Below, piece by piece: positions 27,529-35,736 of a stretch of DNA of 64,000 bases. Position 1 is the first letter of the stretch, and each line of letters opens with the position of its first letter. Both the position numbers and the translations under genes were made by a program. Under the pieces are notes generated by a model. The model had not been told where the DNA came from, did no database searches, and saw only the letters and a list, made by a program, of their open reading frames with translations. Source of the DNA: Bin80 sp965215475 (lineage in GTDB: Bacteria > Bacteroidota > Rhodothermia > Rhodothermales > Bin80); assembly GCA_965215475.1 (NCBI GenBank), contig OZ244061.1, forward strand, positions 2,852,001-2,916,000, in the 5' to 3' direction.

Positions 27529-28374
27529 TTACTTCTTCTTTTTTTTGTTGGGAGGTTCCAGTTTCTCGAGATCTTTTTTGTCTCTCGGGTGGATCCGGTG
27601 GCCGGTGCTTTCGATCAGACTGACCAGTTGGTTGACGCCTTTCGTGGGGGTTGGTGGATCTGGTTTCACACGCGCCAGACGGGCTCGTGCGATTTCAATA
27701 CTCTCTTTACTGATATCGCTCACGATGTATCGCCGATCTAACTCCGTACATGCAACCGCGGTCGTTCCACTTCCTACGCAGGGATCAAGGACTATCTCTC
27801 CCGGGTCACTAAGAAGTGTGACCAGCTCCTTGAATAATTTCAATGGCTTTTCGGTTGGATGAACACGACTGGAGCCATTCGGATACCGAAATACCGTATT
27901 TTGGCAGTGTCCATTGAAGGTCGCACCAGGTTTTCGAAAAAATACGGCACATTCCACCCCAGACAAGAAAAGATATTGTCCATTCATCGGCATCGGATTG
28001 GTCTTCTCCCAGACAATCATCCGGGTTGAGCCATTCTTTGCAAAATACTCAAAGAGTGGGCTAAACTGCTCCTTCCCACAAAAAACAACCCCATTTCCGG
28101 AAACGACACGAGATGCCTGCTCTGCAAATTTTATTAGGTTAAAGGTCTCTGTGTCCGCGAACCCCTTATCAAGGTTTCTGAGTCCACCACTTGGACGGCT
28201 TACATGGGCATACGGGATATCGGTGAGTAACAGGTCGATGGAGGAATCGGGCAACCTCTGCATGATTGCCAGCGCATCCGAGACGTGAACACCCTCAGGG
28301 AGTATTTGTGCGGATGGTTTAGGAGGGCGAATGCGTGATGCACGTGGAGATGTAGGAGTGGGCGCGAGATTCAT
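27529..28374 (-). CDS. Phage-type site-specific DNA methyltransferase
   Basis: 281 residues. This is a beta-class amino-methyltransferase: catalytic motif IV reads TDIPY (residues 51-55), a variant of DPPY seen in phage-type enzymes with the following GLRNLDKG segment. The SAM-binding motif DPCVGSGTTAVACTELDRRYIV comes in the C-terminal third, after HPTEKP. It would methylate adenine N6 or cytosine N4; which cannot be decided. No restriction partner is adjacent, so it may be a solitary methylase protecting the element. The extreme C-terminus is lysine-rich. Confidence 0.85.
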   Translation of the reverse strand: MNLAPTPTSPRASRIRPPKPSAQILPEGVHVSDALAIMQRLPDSSIDLLLTDIPYAHVSRPSGGLRNLDKGFADTETFNLIKFAEQASRVVSGNGVVFCGKEQFSPLFEYFAKNGSTRMIVWEKTNPMPMNGQYLFLSGVECAVFFRKPGATFNGHCQNTVFRYPNGSSRVHPTEKPLKLFKELVTLLSDPGEIVLDPCVGSGTTAVACTELDRRYIVSDISKESIEIARARLARVKPDPPTPTKGVNQLVSLIESTGHRIHPRDKKDLEKLEPPNKKKKK

Positions 28375-28454
28375 GATTCACAAGGGAATTTTCTTCAATT
28401 TACGCATTCCCATTCATTTCTTCATCTGGGAATTGTTCTCATCCATGATTATGA

Positions 28455-28983
28455 TTAGTATATCATATTAATAGCTTCATACATTCGTTGCTTGTTTACT
28501 GAGAGTTCTTGTTTCAATCTGTGTTCTTGTTTAATAATTTCAGCAAACATTTTTAGTTCGGCATCATCAGGAATTACAATACGGATACGGCATAGCTGTC
28601 CCCAGTTGAGATTGGCTCGGACTGCTCCATGGCGCGTATCATACGCTCTAATAATTTTGAGATCTTCTTCTGTTTTTAGCAGACAGCAAAGATATTCAGA
28701 GGGCAATTTATCTGGGTTTTTTGGTGAAAAAACAACATATGCGGATGAAACTATATGTTTATTATACCCCCTGATCCAGTTCTGGCACAACACCAATGGA
28801 CCCAACATTGACACGATGAGGATTGTAAACAATGTCTCCGCCTTGAACAGATATGTACTTCTGTTTTATTTCGCGTCCCTTTTTCTCCTCGTTTTCGAAA
28901 ATGCCATCAGTATTGCTGACTCCTAATATCTGATAATCTTGATCTGGATTGTCTGAAGGCGTAAATTTTAAACCACTTTTTTT
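28455..28983 (-). pseudogene. Fragment of a type I restriction specificity (HsdS-like) subunit
   Basis: Two minus-strand frames together encode one target-recognition half: first KFTPSDNPDQDYQILGVSNT ... GGDIVYNPHRVNVGSIGVV, then GYNKHIVSSAYVVFSPKN ... LNWGQLCRIRIVIPDDAEL and a C-terminal helix. They are split by an extra base in a C5 run near 28770-28774. There is no start codon; the upstream part is lost and a stop lies just beyond 28994. The break coincides with a copy of the 11-bp ATATAATTCCC sequence (28984-28994). Not functional as it stands. Confidence 0.7.
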
Positions 28984-28994
28984 ATATAATTCCC
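28984..28994 (-). repeat. Dispersed 11-bp site, copy A
   Basis: GGGAATTATAT on the minus strand. One of seven exact copies found by eye in the window, all in the island. It marks the truncated end of the HsdS-like fragment. Confidence 0.6.
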
Positions 28995-29019
28995 ATTAGA
29001 AGGTTTGGGCATGGACTGA

Positions 29020-30402
29020 TTAAGTGGCCAAGTGACGTTGTGGATATTCAGGGGCGCGTTTTTGAAAATAATCCTGTACTGTATAGATCTGAATAATTGG
29101 AGCTCCCAGAAAACATCCAGTACTTGCAGCTGCATTCCTCATGCCTTCAGTTACATGATCTTCAAAGCATGTAAATATACCCATATCAGCTCCAACTTGT
29201 TGGCGTGCTCCATTAAATGCTTGAATATGTCCTGGATTTGATTTACCACCCTTGACTTGGCAAACTAAATCAACAAATTTTCCTTTTTTCAAAGGATATC
29301 GACCTCGTCCATCAATGCCCCCATCTCCTCTTTGTTTTTTGTTAGCCTCCATCCAGGGAGTTAAAGAAGCAGCCCATTTCTCAAACTTGAATGGATCCAT
29401 CTCTGCCATTGCATGGGCATCGCTAACCGTCTTCGGCATACCGATAATATCAACTGATCGATTACCCCAGACACTATCAAAGCTGGTTTCAAAACGCTCC
29501 TGTATAACCTGGCATGCCTTGACGCATACATCAATGCCAATCCAATTTCTATCTAATCCATGAGCCACTTCAAGTGTAGTTCCACATCCACAAAACGGAT
29601 CCATAACAACACTATCTTTATTACTTGATGCTCTAATGATCCGATCAAGCAGTGCAACAGGTTTCTGTGTATCATACCCACAACTCTGACGCGAATTTCT
29701 TTTTACAGATGGAATTCTCCAAACATTTTCAGGTATCTTTCCAATAGATGCTGATTCACCCCCAGTATACTCTCTTCCACCAAGTATTCGCGGAGTTTCA
29801 TAGCGTTTCTTGGATGCATCTAATATCGGGACTCGAATATCATCAGCATTAAAGATATATCCTTTTTTATTTTTAGTATATCTGAAAATCGTGTCATGTT
29901 TTCTTGGAAAATCTTGGTTTGGCCTACCAGGGGTATCAGGGTAAAACCAAATAATTTCATTCCTGAATTCATTCTGAAATGCTCGTCCTTTATGCCCCGT
30001 AAAAATAGCATCTAAAATGATGCGTATCAAATAATTCATAACTGGATCACAATGCACGTACAATGTACCTTCAGGAGTCAAAACTCGGTAGCATTGCAAG
30101 ATCCTGTTTGCCATGTAGGAGATGTAAGCCAAGCTTGACCCCTCGCCCAGTATGCGCCGCAAACCCTCCATTGTATCTGCCATAGACGGATACTGGGCAA
30201 CGGCATCAAAATCGTCTACAGCCTCGTACCATTTCCACGTGTCATCAAATGCTACAAATTGGGCTCCGCCCATATTAGCATTATAGATTCTTTTGGAATT
30301 AAACGGAGGGTCAAGGTAGATTAAATCTACAGATTCATCATCTACATATTCCCTCATCACATCAAGACAGTCTCCGAAATAAAGTCTATTCGGAGTACTC
30401 AT
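29020..30402 (-). CDS. DNA methyltransferase fused to an Mrr-like endonuclease domain
   Basis: 460 residues. The first 320 form a beta-class amino-methyltransferase: catalytic motif LDPPFNS near residue 30 and SAM motif VMDPFCGCGTTLEVA near residue 270, after KPVALLDRIIRAS. The last 120 residues resemble an Mrr/PD-(D/E)xK domain: GDGGIDGRGRY gives the Asp, LVCQVKGGKSNPGHI the (Q/E)xK pair, then GARQQVGADMGIFTC. This suggests a single-chain restriction-modification enzyme. The HsdS-like fragment directly downstream may be a lost specificity part. The nuclease assignment is less certain than the methylase. Confidence 0.8.
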   Translation of the reverse strand: MSTPNRLYFGDCLDVMREYVDDESVDLIYLDPPFNSKRIYNANMGGAQFVAFDDTWKWYEAVDDFDAVAQYPSMADTMEGLRRILGEGSSLAYISYMANRILQCYRVLTPEGTLYVHCDPVMNYLIRIILDAIFTGHKGRAFQNEFRNEIIWFYPDTPGRPNQDFPRKHDTIFRYTKNKKGYIFNADDIRVPILDASKKRYETPRILGGREYTGGESASIGKIPENVWRIPSVKRNSRQSCGYDTQKPVALLDRIIRASSNKDSVVMDPFCGCGTTLEVAHGLDRNWIGIDVCVKACQVIQERFETSFDSVWGNRSVDIIGMPKTVSDAHAMAEMDPFKFEKWAASLTPWMEANKKQRGDGGIDGRGRYPLKKGKFVDLVCQVKGGKSNPGHIQAFNGARQQVGADMGIFTCFEDHVTEGMRNAAASTGCFLGAPIIQIYTVQDYFQKRAPEYPQRHLAT

Positions 30403-30693
30403 GTTCTTGCAACTTTTACCTTCCGGGTTAGCATCTTGTGGTCAATCGTTTATTAGTAAGGGGGTTTGAGTAGTTTTCCTTCCAATATACGAAGTACGAT
30501 CATCAGTATAGACATACACATCTTCCTGCGTTGAATCAATCCCTTGATTGCCGGAGTTCATGTCTGGCTTCCTCCCACCCATTTGCATATCAAGAAAATT
30601 TTTCGTATATTCCCTGTTGTGACGAAATCTCTCCGTGGTGCGCCTAAAGGGTGCCCGGTGCATATTTTTTAACCTAATTCAACGCAGAATACA

Positions 30694-33087
30694 ATGACAC
30701 GATCTATTGTCTTGGGGACACTTACCCTATGCTTCCTCCTGGTTTCTCCATCTTCCGCCCAGTTTGAGCTCAAAGATGCCTGTCGGCATGTCGACGGGAT
30801 GTACAACCTGGGGAGGGTCCAACGCACCCTGCCCGATCCCGCAAGCCCCCACAACGCCTTTTATACGGTCTCGCAGACGGTGGTCTGTCACGCCATGGAT
30901 CCGTTTCCGTCGGGAGACCCCGACGTGATCCTGAATACGATCATTCACTACAGGCCGGTCTTCACCTCCGCCGACGTCGGCACGGGGATCCGGGATATTG
31001 CCGTCTCGGCCACCGGGGCAGCAGCCGTGATTTCCGATACGTGGTATGCAACGCATTACGATTGGTTTTTGTACAAGGGTCTTCAGGACTCGGACTGGGA
31101 GAACTCCCTGCCTCTCCGGAAGGACGCCAAGGTGTGGTTCCGGGAGAGCGCTTCCTCGGAGTTCTATGAGATCCCCGAGGTCACGCACGCCGAGTTGGGG
31201 CGGATCCAGGATGTCTGGTTGAATGCGGAGGGGGATGTGCTGGTGGCGGTCAGCTCCAGGAAGGTGGGAACATGGAAGCGGAATGGACGCTCCTGGACGA
31301 CCATCAATGTGACCCCGCTGTCCGATCTGGGAATCACGTTCTTCCCGTCCCTTGACGAACTACGGGTGGGGTGGGGCTTGGATTTTCGTTGCCGCGTGGA
31401 ACACCTTTCTGCCGGAGATGCTGGAGGGTATGAATTCGCCCCTGTGGGAGTCTCCATTCGGGGGAACCCCCACGGGAAGCAGGTATTCATTGATGCAAAC
31501 CGCGAGGTGGACAGTTGGATGAACGGAGGATGCCCGTGGCTCCCCTACAAGAAGCCGATGGATTTCGGGTTCCTGATCGTGGCGGATGTGGGGGAGTGGG
31601 AGTGGCGGAATCCGGTCTTCGTGGAAGAGAAGTGGTGCCGGGAGCCAAAACCCTATCATGGACACAGCACTCCCGGGGCGGTCTGGAGCGTGGCCGTCTC
31701 CCATCTGGACCCGGACCTGGTCTGGGCGTTTTGCCGATGGAAGCAGGGCACCGCGTTCGCCCGGAATCAAGGAGGCGGGTGGGAGAATATCCCGCATGGA
31801 CTGTCGACGGGGTGTTTGACGTGCAGGGAGTATACGTTTTTTATTTCGCCTCAGGATGGAAACACGGTGTATGAGGTGTTTGACGGTCGGCACGTGAGGG
31901 GATTACGCCTGGTGGGGGGGAGGCTGAAATATATCTCGTACGGGCCCTCCTGGAATTTGTACGCGTACGCTCACCCCGATCGGGCCTTGTTCATGGACGT
32001 GGACGGAACCCGTGTATTGTTTCGGTGGGAATTTTGGAGGTGGGGGCGCCCGGGGCAGGAAAGTGGGTCTTATGAGCTGTATAAGAACCTCTGGGCAGGC
32101 AAGAAAGGCGTCCCGATCCTGGATCGCGTGGGATGGCAAAGGACCCTTGATGCCTGCGTTTCCCCCCGTCACAATGTGCTGGGCGCGCTGCACCAGGATC
32201 GCCGCGGGAAGAAGGGGGGGGTGTATATCTTTGCCTTGTGGGAGTTCCGGGATGGGCAGGTGGGTCGCCTCATCCAAACATTGGAGCGGGAGGTGAAGAA
32301 GGGAGAGGTCTTCTGTGATGTGGATGCCCTGGATGGGGACATGCTCCTGTTTGGGAGTGAGCGGGTTACATTGAGCTGGGCTAGCAAACCCCTTATCATG
32401 AGAGTGGACCTGTCCACGATGGAGTTCACGGAGATGACGGACGAGGAATTCCAGTCCTTGCCCCTGCGGGCTCCGAGCGGGTCCGGCTTGGTCCAGGACG
32501 TGGAGTGGGATGGGACAAGAAACTCTTCGGACTGGAAGCCTTCTTTTCTTAAAACCCGTCACTATTTGGAGATCGAGCACGGGGTCGTATACTTCTTGAA
32601 GGACTGGAGCGCATACTGGTGGAATCCGGATCACCCGGGAACCACCTTCATGGAGGGACGGGTGCGGATCGGAGAGGATGGGAAAATGCCGGGAAAATTC
32701 AACCTCAAATGTGGGGGTACCAAAGAAAAACCCTGCCTGCTTCGGTACGGGTACGGGATGATCCCCGAGATCGTGGAGATTTCCATCCCGGAGCCCGTGG
32801 CGATCGGCGAGATGGATCCCATCCCGAAAACCACCCTGTCCAACTACCCGAACCCGTTTTCCCGAGAAACCTCCTTGACCTTTGGTCTTGCAGAGGCGGG
32901 GGAGGTTGCGCTGGAAATCTATAGTGTGGCGGGGCGCCAGGTGGCACGCATCCACCTGGGGTACACCTCCGCGGGGGCGTACACCGTGGGCTGGGATGCC
33001 GCGCCGGTATCTCCCGGCGTCTATATGGTGCGCCTCCTCGTGGACGGGCACCAGGCAGGGAAGACGCATCGGCTGGTGCGGATCTAG
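30694..33087 (+). CDS. Secreted protein with type IX (Por) C-terminal sorting domain
   Basis: 797 residues with an N-terminal signal peptide (LGTLTLCFLLVSPSSAQ). The central 650 residues have no domain I can name but contain many Trp-rich beta segments (DVWLNAEGDVLVAVSSRKVG, WSVAVSHLDPDLVWAF), reminiscent of sortilin/propeller repeats. The last 80 residues are a typical T9SS type A tail: SNYPNPFSRETSLTFGLAEA, LEIYSVAGRQVARI and GVYMVRLLVDG. It should be exported through the type IX system to the cell surface. The next gene, 33139, follows 51 bp later in the same direction. Confidence 0.8.
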   Translation: MTRSIVLGTLTLCFLLVSPSSAQFELKDACRHVDGMYNLGRVQRTLPDPASPHNAFYTVSQTVVCHAMDPFPSGDPDVILNTIIHYRPVFTSADVGTGIRDIAVSATGAAAVISDTWYATHYDWFLYKGLQDSDWENSLPLRKDAKVWFRESASSEFYEIPEVTHAELGRIQDVWLNAEGDVLVAVSSRKVGTWKRNGRSWTTINVTPLSDLGITFFPSLDELRVGWGLDFRCRVEHLSAGDAGGYEFAPVGVSIRGNPHGKQVFIDANREVDSWMNGGCPWLPYKKPMDFGFLIVADVGEWEWRNPVFVEEKWCREPKPYHGHSTPGAVWSVAVSHLDPDLVWAFCRWKQGTAFARNQGGGWENIPHGLSTGCLTCREYTFFISPQDGNTVYEVFDGRHVRGLRLVGGRLKYISYGPSWNLYAYAHPDRALFMDVDGTRVLFRWEFWRWGRPGQESGSYELYKNLWAGKKGVPILDRVGWQRTLDACVSPRHNVLGALHQDRRGKKGGVYIFALWEFRDGQVGRLIQTLEREVKKGEVFCDVDALDGDMLLFGSERVTLSWASKPLIMRVDLSTMEFTEMTDEEFQSLPLRAPSGSGLVQDVEWDGTRNSSDWKPSFLKTRHYLEIEHGVVYFLKDWSAYWWNPDHPGTTFMEGRVRIGEDGKMPGKFNLKCGGTKEKPCLLRYGYGMIPEIVEISIPEPVAIGEMDPIPKTTLSNYPNPFSRETSLTFGLAEAGEVALEIYSVAGRQVARIHLGYTSAGAYTVGWDAAPVSPGVYMVRLLVDGHQAGKTHRLVRI

Positions 33088-33138
33088 GGAACCCCCCGCG
33101 TGCAGGTGGGTTCAGGAGAAAACCCTTCCTTTGATCCC

Positions 33139-33663
33139 ATGACCAAACCCTACCTGTCCATCTGCCTGATCTGCGTACTGGCGTGGATCCCAGCACATTT
33201 ATCCCATGCGCAGATTCTTGAGCCGAAGGATGAGTATGAGGCGTGTCGGAAGGCCCATGGTGGGAGATGTAATGCGGAACCCATGGACCTCGAGGTGTAT
33301 ATGCGGGTTAAATATGATTGCCTGTGTCGTATCGCGATTACGACTGGAGGGAATATGGATTTTGGACCCCACATTGCAGGGAAAGGGATTGCCCTCCCCA
33401 CTATGCCTACAAAATCCATCACGTTCACCGCAAACCCCGATCCGTTCCCGTTCTGCTTTGAAAAAGAAGTGTCACTCTCGTACGAGGTGGATCAGCCTAC
33501 GGGGGCGGGGGCGCCTCAATTGACGCCCGAGAAGGGCGGTCCGGTGGCGGGCGTAGGGGAGTCGGTGTTTTTAACATGGACGGGTAGGTGGACGGGGGGC
33601 GAGAATGCGTTGCCCGCGACGTATATCGCCACGATCAGGGCCACGGCCACGTGTACACCATAA
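33139..33663 (+). CDS. Small secreted protein, DUF4402/pilin-like
   Basis: 174 residues from ATG 33139. It has a signal peptide (SICLICVLAWIPAHLSHAQ). Mature segments such as MDFGPHIAG, SITFTANPDPFPFCF and a C-terminal ATYIATIRATATC resemble the strand order of DUF4402 subunits encoded at 38.8-44.5 kb, with a conserved late Cys. It may be an additional subunit, or a secreted partner of the T9SS cargo 51 bp upstream. It converges with the pilus operon, 12 bp away. Family assignment is tentative. Confidence 0.5.
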   Translation: MTKPYLSICLICVLAWIPAHLSHAQILEPKDEYEACRKAHGGRCNAEPMDLEVYMRVKYDCLCRIAITTGGNMDFGPHIAGKGIALPTMPTKSITFTANPDPFPFCFEKEVSLSYEVDQPTGAGAPQLTPEKGGPVAGVGESVFLTWTGRWTGGENALPATYIATIRATATCTP

Positions 33664-33675
33664 AAGTGATTTTCG

Positions 33676-34641
33676 TCAACAGTCGGGCCACCCCCCATCC
33701 CCGCACCCACAGGCTACGGTGACTTTAATTATGGCCGGTCCCACCCGATTCTCATTGGATATCTGACCGATCTGCTCGTCGAACCCGGTATACGGGATCG
33801 TATACTCCAAGCGGATCTTCGTAGGATCGCTGTCAATCGTTTTAGCATCGAAGCCCGGTATCCTCCCTCCATCCACCACACGGACACCGTTGTACACGAT
33901 GCGGGCAAAATGCGGATCAAGATCTTTAACATCGCCTTCCCCAAATCCTGCGAGCACCTGCACGTCCCACGTGCGCGTGAAAGTCGGGGAGCCGGGGGTT
34001 CCGTCGGGGGTATCGGTAAAGTTGATCTCTGGGAAATCTAAAATTTGATCCCCTTGGGGTTTTAACGTACATCTAGGCACCGCCTCGGCCATCGTGAAGG
34101 CAACCGGCATGGTGAACTCCCACTTGTACTTGTCCTCCTCGTCATGCACCGTCACGGGGATCAGCCCCGTGTACGTCCCCGGTTTGAGTCCTTCCTCGGG
34201 AAACATACGTCCACCGAACGCCCACCTCATGTAATCACCATCCTGCTCCAGGATCGTGCGACAGGAAATCCCCGGGACATCCGCGCTCATCCTCCGTCCC
34301 TCCTTGTCGGTGATGATGCACCGCACGAACGGGTTGAAGATCACATCGTCCATCGGCCCGTCCATGCGAATGACGGCGGGCACGGTCGTGGTGTAGCGGA
34401 CATCCAGGGGGAGCTGGGTCGAATTCCAACGCGCCTTGCCACAGGCATAGCGCTGATCCCCCGGGTCGCATTCCAACGCGTCCTTGGGAGCGGTGCCGGG
34501 GAATTTGTGTTGCAGGTACGGGTACGGATGCAGGTTGATCTCAATGCCCTGTCCCACATAGATCGCGTCGTTCACCCGCTTCTTTTGCCCGAGCGCCGGG
34601 AGGCAGAGGAACGCGCCCAGAATGATGACCAAAATACGCAT
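33676..34641 (-). CDS. Secreted protein of the pilus operon, function unknown
   Basis: 321 residues with signal peptide (ILVIILGAFLCLPALGQ). The mature part is Cys-containing and beta-rich (KPGTYTGLIPVTVHDEEDKY, FTRTWDVQVLAGFGEGDVK), ending in a Cys/Gly tail. It is last in the minus-strand operon, 1 bp after the lipoprotein. The GTYTGLIPVTV segment resembles the last strand of DUF4402-type subunits, so a surface subunit is possible. No known family is recognised with confidence. Confidence 0.5.
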   Translation of the reverse strand: MRILVIILGAFLCLPALGQKKRVNDAIYVGQGIEINLHPYPYLQHKFPGTAPKDALECDPGDQRYACGKARWNSTQLPLDVRYTTTVPAVIRMDGPMDDVIFNPFVRCIITDKEGRRMSADVPGISCRTILEQDGDYMRWAFGGRMFPEEGLKPGTYTGLIPVTVHDEEDKYKWEFTMPVAFTMAEAVPRCTLKPQGDQILDFPEINFTDTPDGTPGSPTFTRTWDVQVLAGFGEGDVKDLDPHFARIVYNGVRVVDGGRIPGFDAKTIDSDPTKIRLEYTIPYTGFDEQIGQISNENRVGPAIIKVTVACGCGDGGWPDC

Positions 34642-34642
34642 G

Positions 34643-35725
34643 TTACTTCAACTCGATCAGTGTGGCCTGAACCTTCAGTGAAGGGCAGACCGCGGATTCA
34701 AAGGATTGCTCAATCGTCATCCCGTTCTTGATGAATCGGATGCGCGAGTCTTGGGTCTCCGTCACCCCACAGGACTCCGTGAACGGAGACACAAAATCCG
34801 TTCCGTGCGCCAGGAACCTCCCCGTCGACTGAACGCTCCCCGTGGCACTGAAGGAGTAGGTGGTGGAGCCAAACTGCTCTTGCCCCGTGATCGTCGCCTG
34901 AAAATGCTTCTGGTCCAGCTGCGCGCTGGCCTGGGTGGCGATGCGTCCTGTGGCTTGGAGACGGATCGACGCTCCATCGTTCGCGTCTTTTCCGGTGTGG
35001 ATCACCGTCAACACACGTGGACCCCAGTCGTCATGACGCAGGACGGGAAGGGATTTGGGGGTGACCTGGATGGAGTCCACATCCCCCAGATGCTCGATTT
35101 CCAGCGCGATCTGCTCGGCCCCGGGGTCGCGGTCCAGGGAGATGGTAAGCGTTTGCGTGGACTGGGGAGCCAAGGACACGTTCCCCGTCACCGAAATGCG
35201 CAGGGAGATGGGTCCCTCCTGGACCGTGATGCGCCGGGTCTCGGACTGTTGTAGCCCCCCCACGGCGGTAAAAGTGATCTCCGCCGTGGTGGTACCCTTT
35301 GGCGTGACCGTCACCACGCGTGGCGCCCAGTCCTCGGGCGTGAACGTGATCGTGCGCGGAGCGATCTCGAGGTCCGCAGCTTCCGAGGTCACCGTCACCG
35401 GTTCGAGGGGCGCTTGACTCACACTCAAGGTGAAGGTGCCCTCGGTGTTGGGGGGGAGAGTCAGGTCATCGGAGATGAACAGTGCGGGCGCGTCGGGCAC
35501 GTCGGTGACCGTCACCGAGCGGGAAAAGGATGCGTCCACCGTGTGGGTGTGACGATACGCAATCGTCCCCTGATACAGGGATTGGTGGTTGCTGCGGGAG
35601 ATATGATGCTGGACACTGTCCGGGTGCGAGGGGATTCCCGGTCGGGGTTCGGTCGGGTTCTCACATGCAAATAAAAAAACACTTAAACTCATAAGTGCAT
35701 ACACAAAAAAACGGAATGGATTCAT
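34643..35725 (-). CDS. Lipoprotein with Calx-beta-like repeats
   Basis: 360 residues. The N-terminus is a lipoprotein signal: hydrophobic MSLSVFLF, then lipobox FAC with the acylated Cys, then ENPTEPRPG. At least two beta-sandwich repeats follow with LPPNTEGTFTLSVSQAPLEPVTVT and APQSTQTLTISLDRDPGAEQ, resembling units of the large adhesin. It lies between the usher-like gene (11 bp) and the last secreted protein (1 bp). Probably an outer-membrane accessory of the surface structure. Confidence 0.6.
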   Translation of the reverse strand: MNPFRFFVYALMSLSVFLFACENPTEPRPGIPSHPDSVQHHISRSNHQSLYQGTIAYRHTHTVDASFSRSVTVTDVPDAPALFISDDLTLPPNTEGTFTLSVSQAPLEPVTVTSEAADLEIAPRTITFTPEDWAPRVVTVTPKGTTTAEITFTAVGGLQQSETRRITVQEGPISLRISVTGNVSLAPQSTQTLTISLDRDPGAEQIALEIEHLGDVDSIQVTPKSLPVLRHDDWGPRVLTVIHTGKDANDGASIRLQATGRIATQASAQLDQKHFQATITGQEQFGSTTYSFSATGSVQSTGRFLAHGTDFVSPFTESCGVTETQDSRIRFIKNGMTIEQSFESAVCPSLKVQATLIELK

Positions 35726-35736
35726 GGAAATATCGA

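Noticed and set aside
30442..30663. 73-codon minus-strand frame between the methyltransferase and the T9SS cargo
   Set aside because: No motif and no ribosome binding site seen; probably the 5' regulatory region of the flanking genes.
31903..33069. 388-codon minus-strand open frame
   Set aside because: It is a shadow of the T9SS cargo gene in G+C-rich DNA; it lacks motifs and signal peptide, while the plus-strand product has both.
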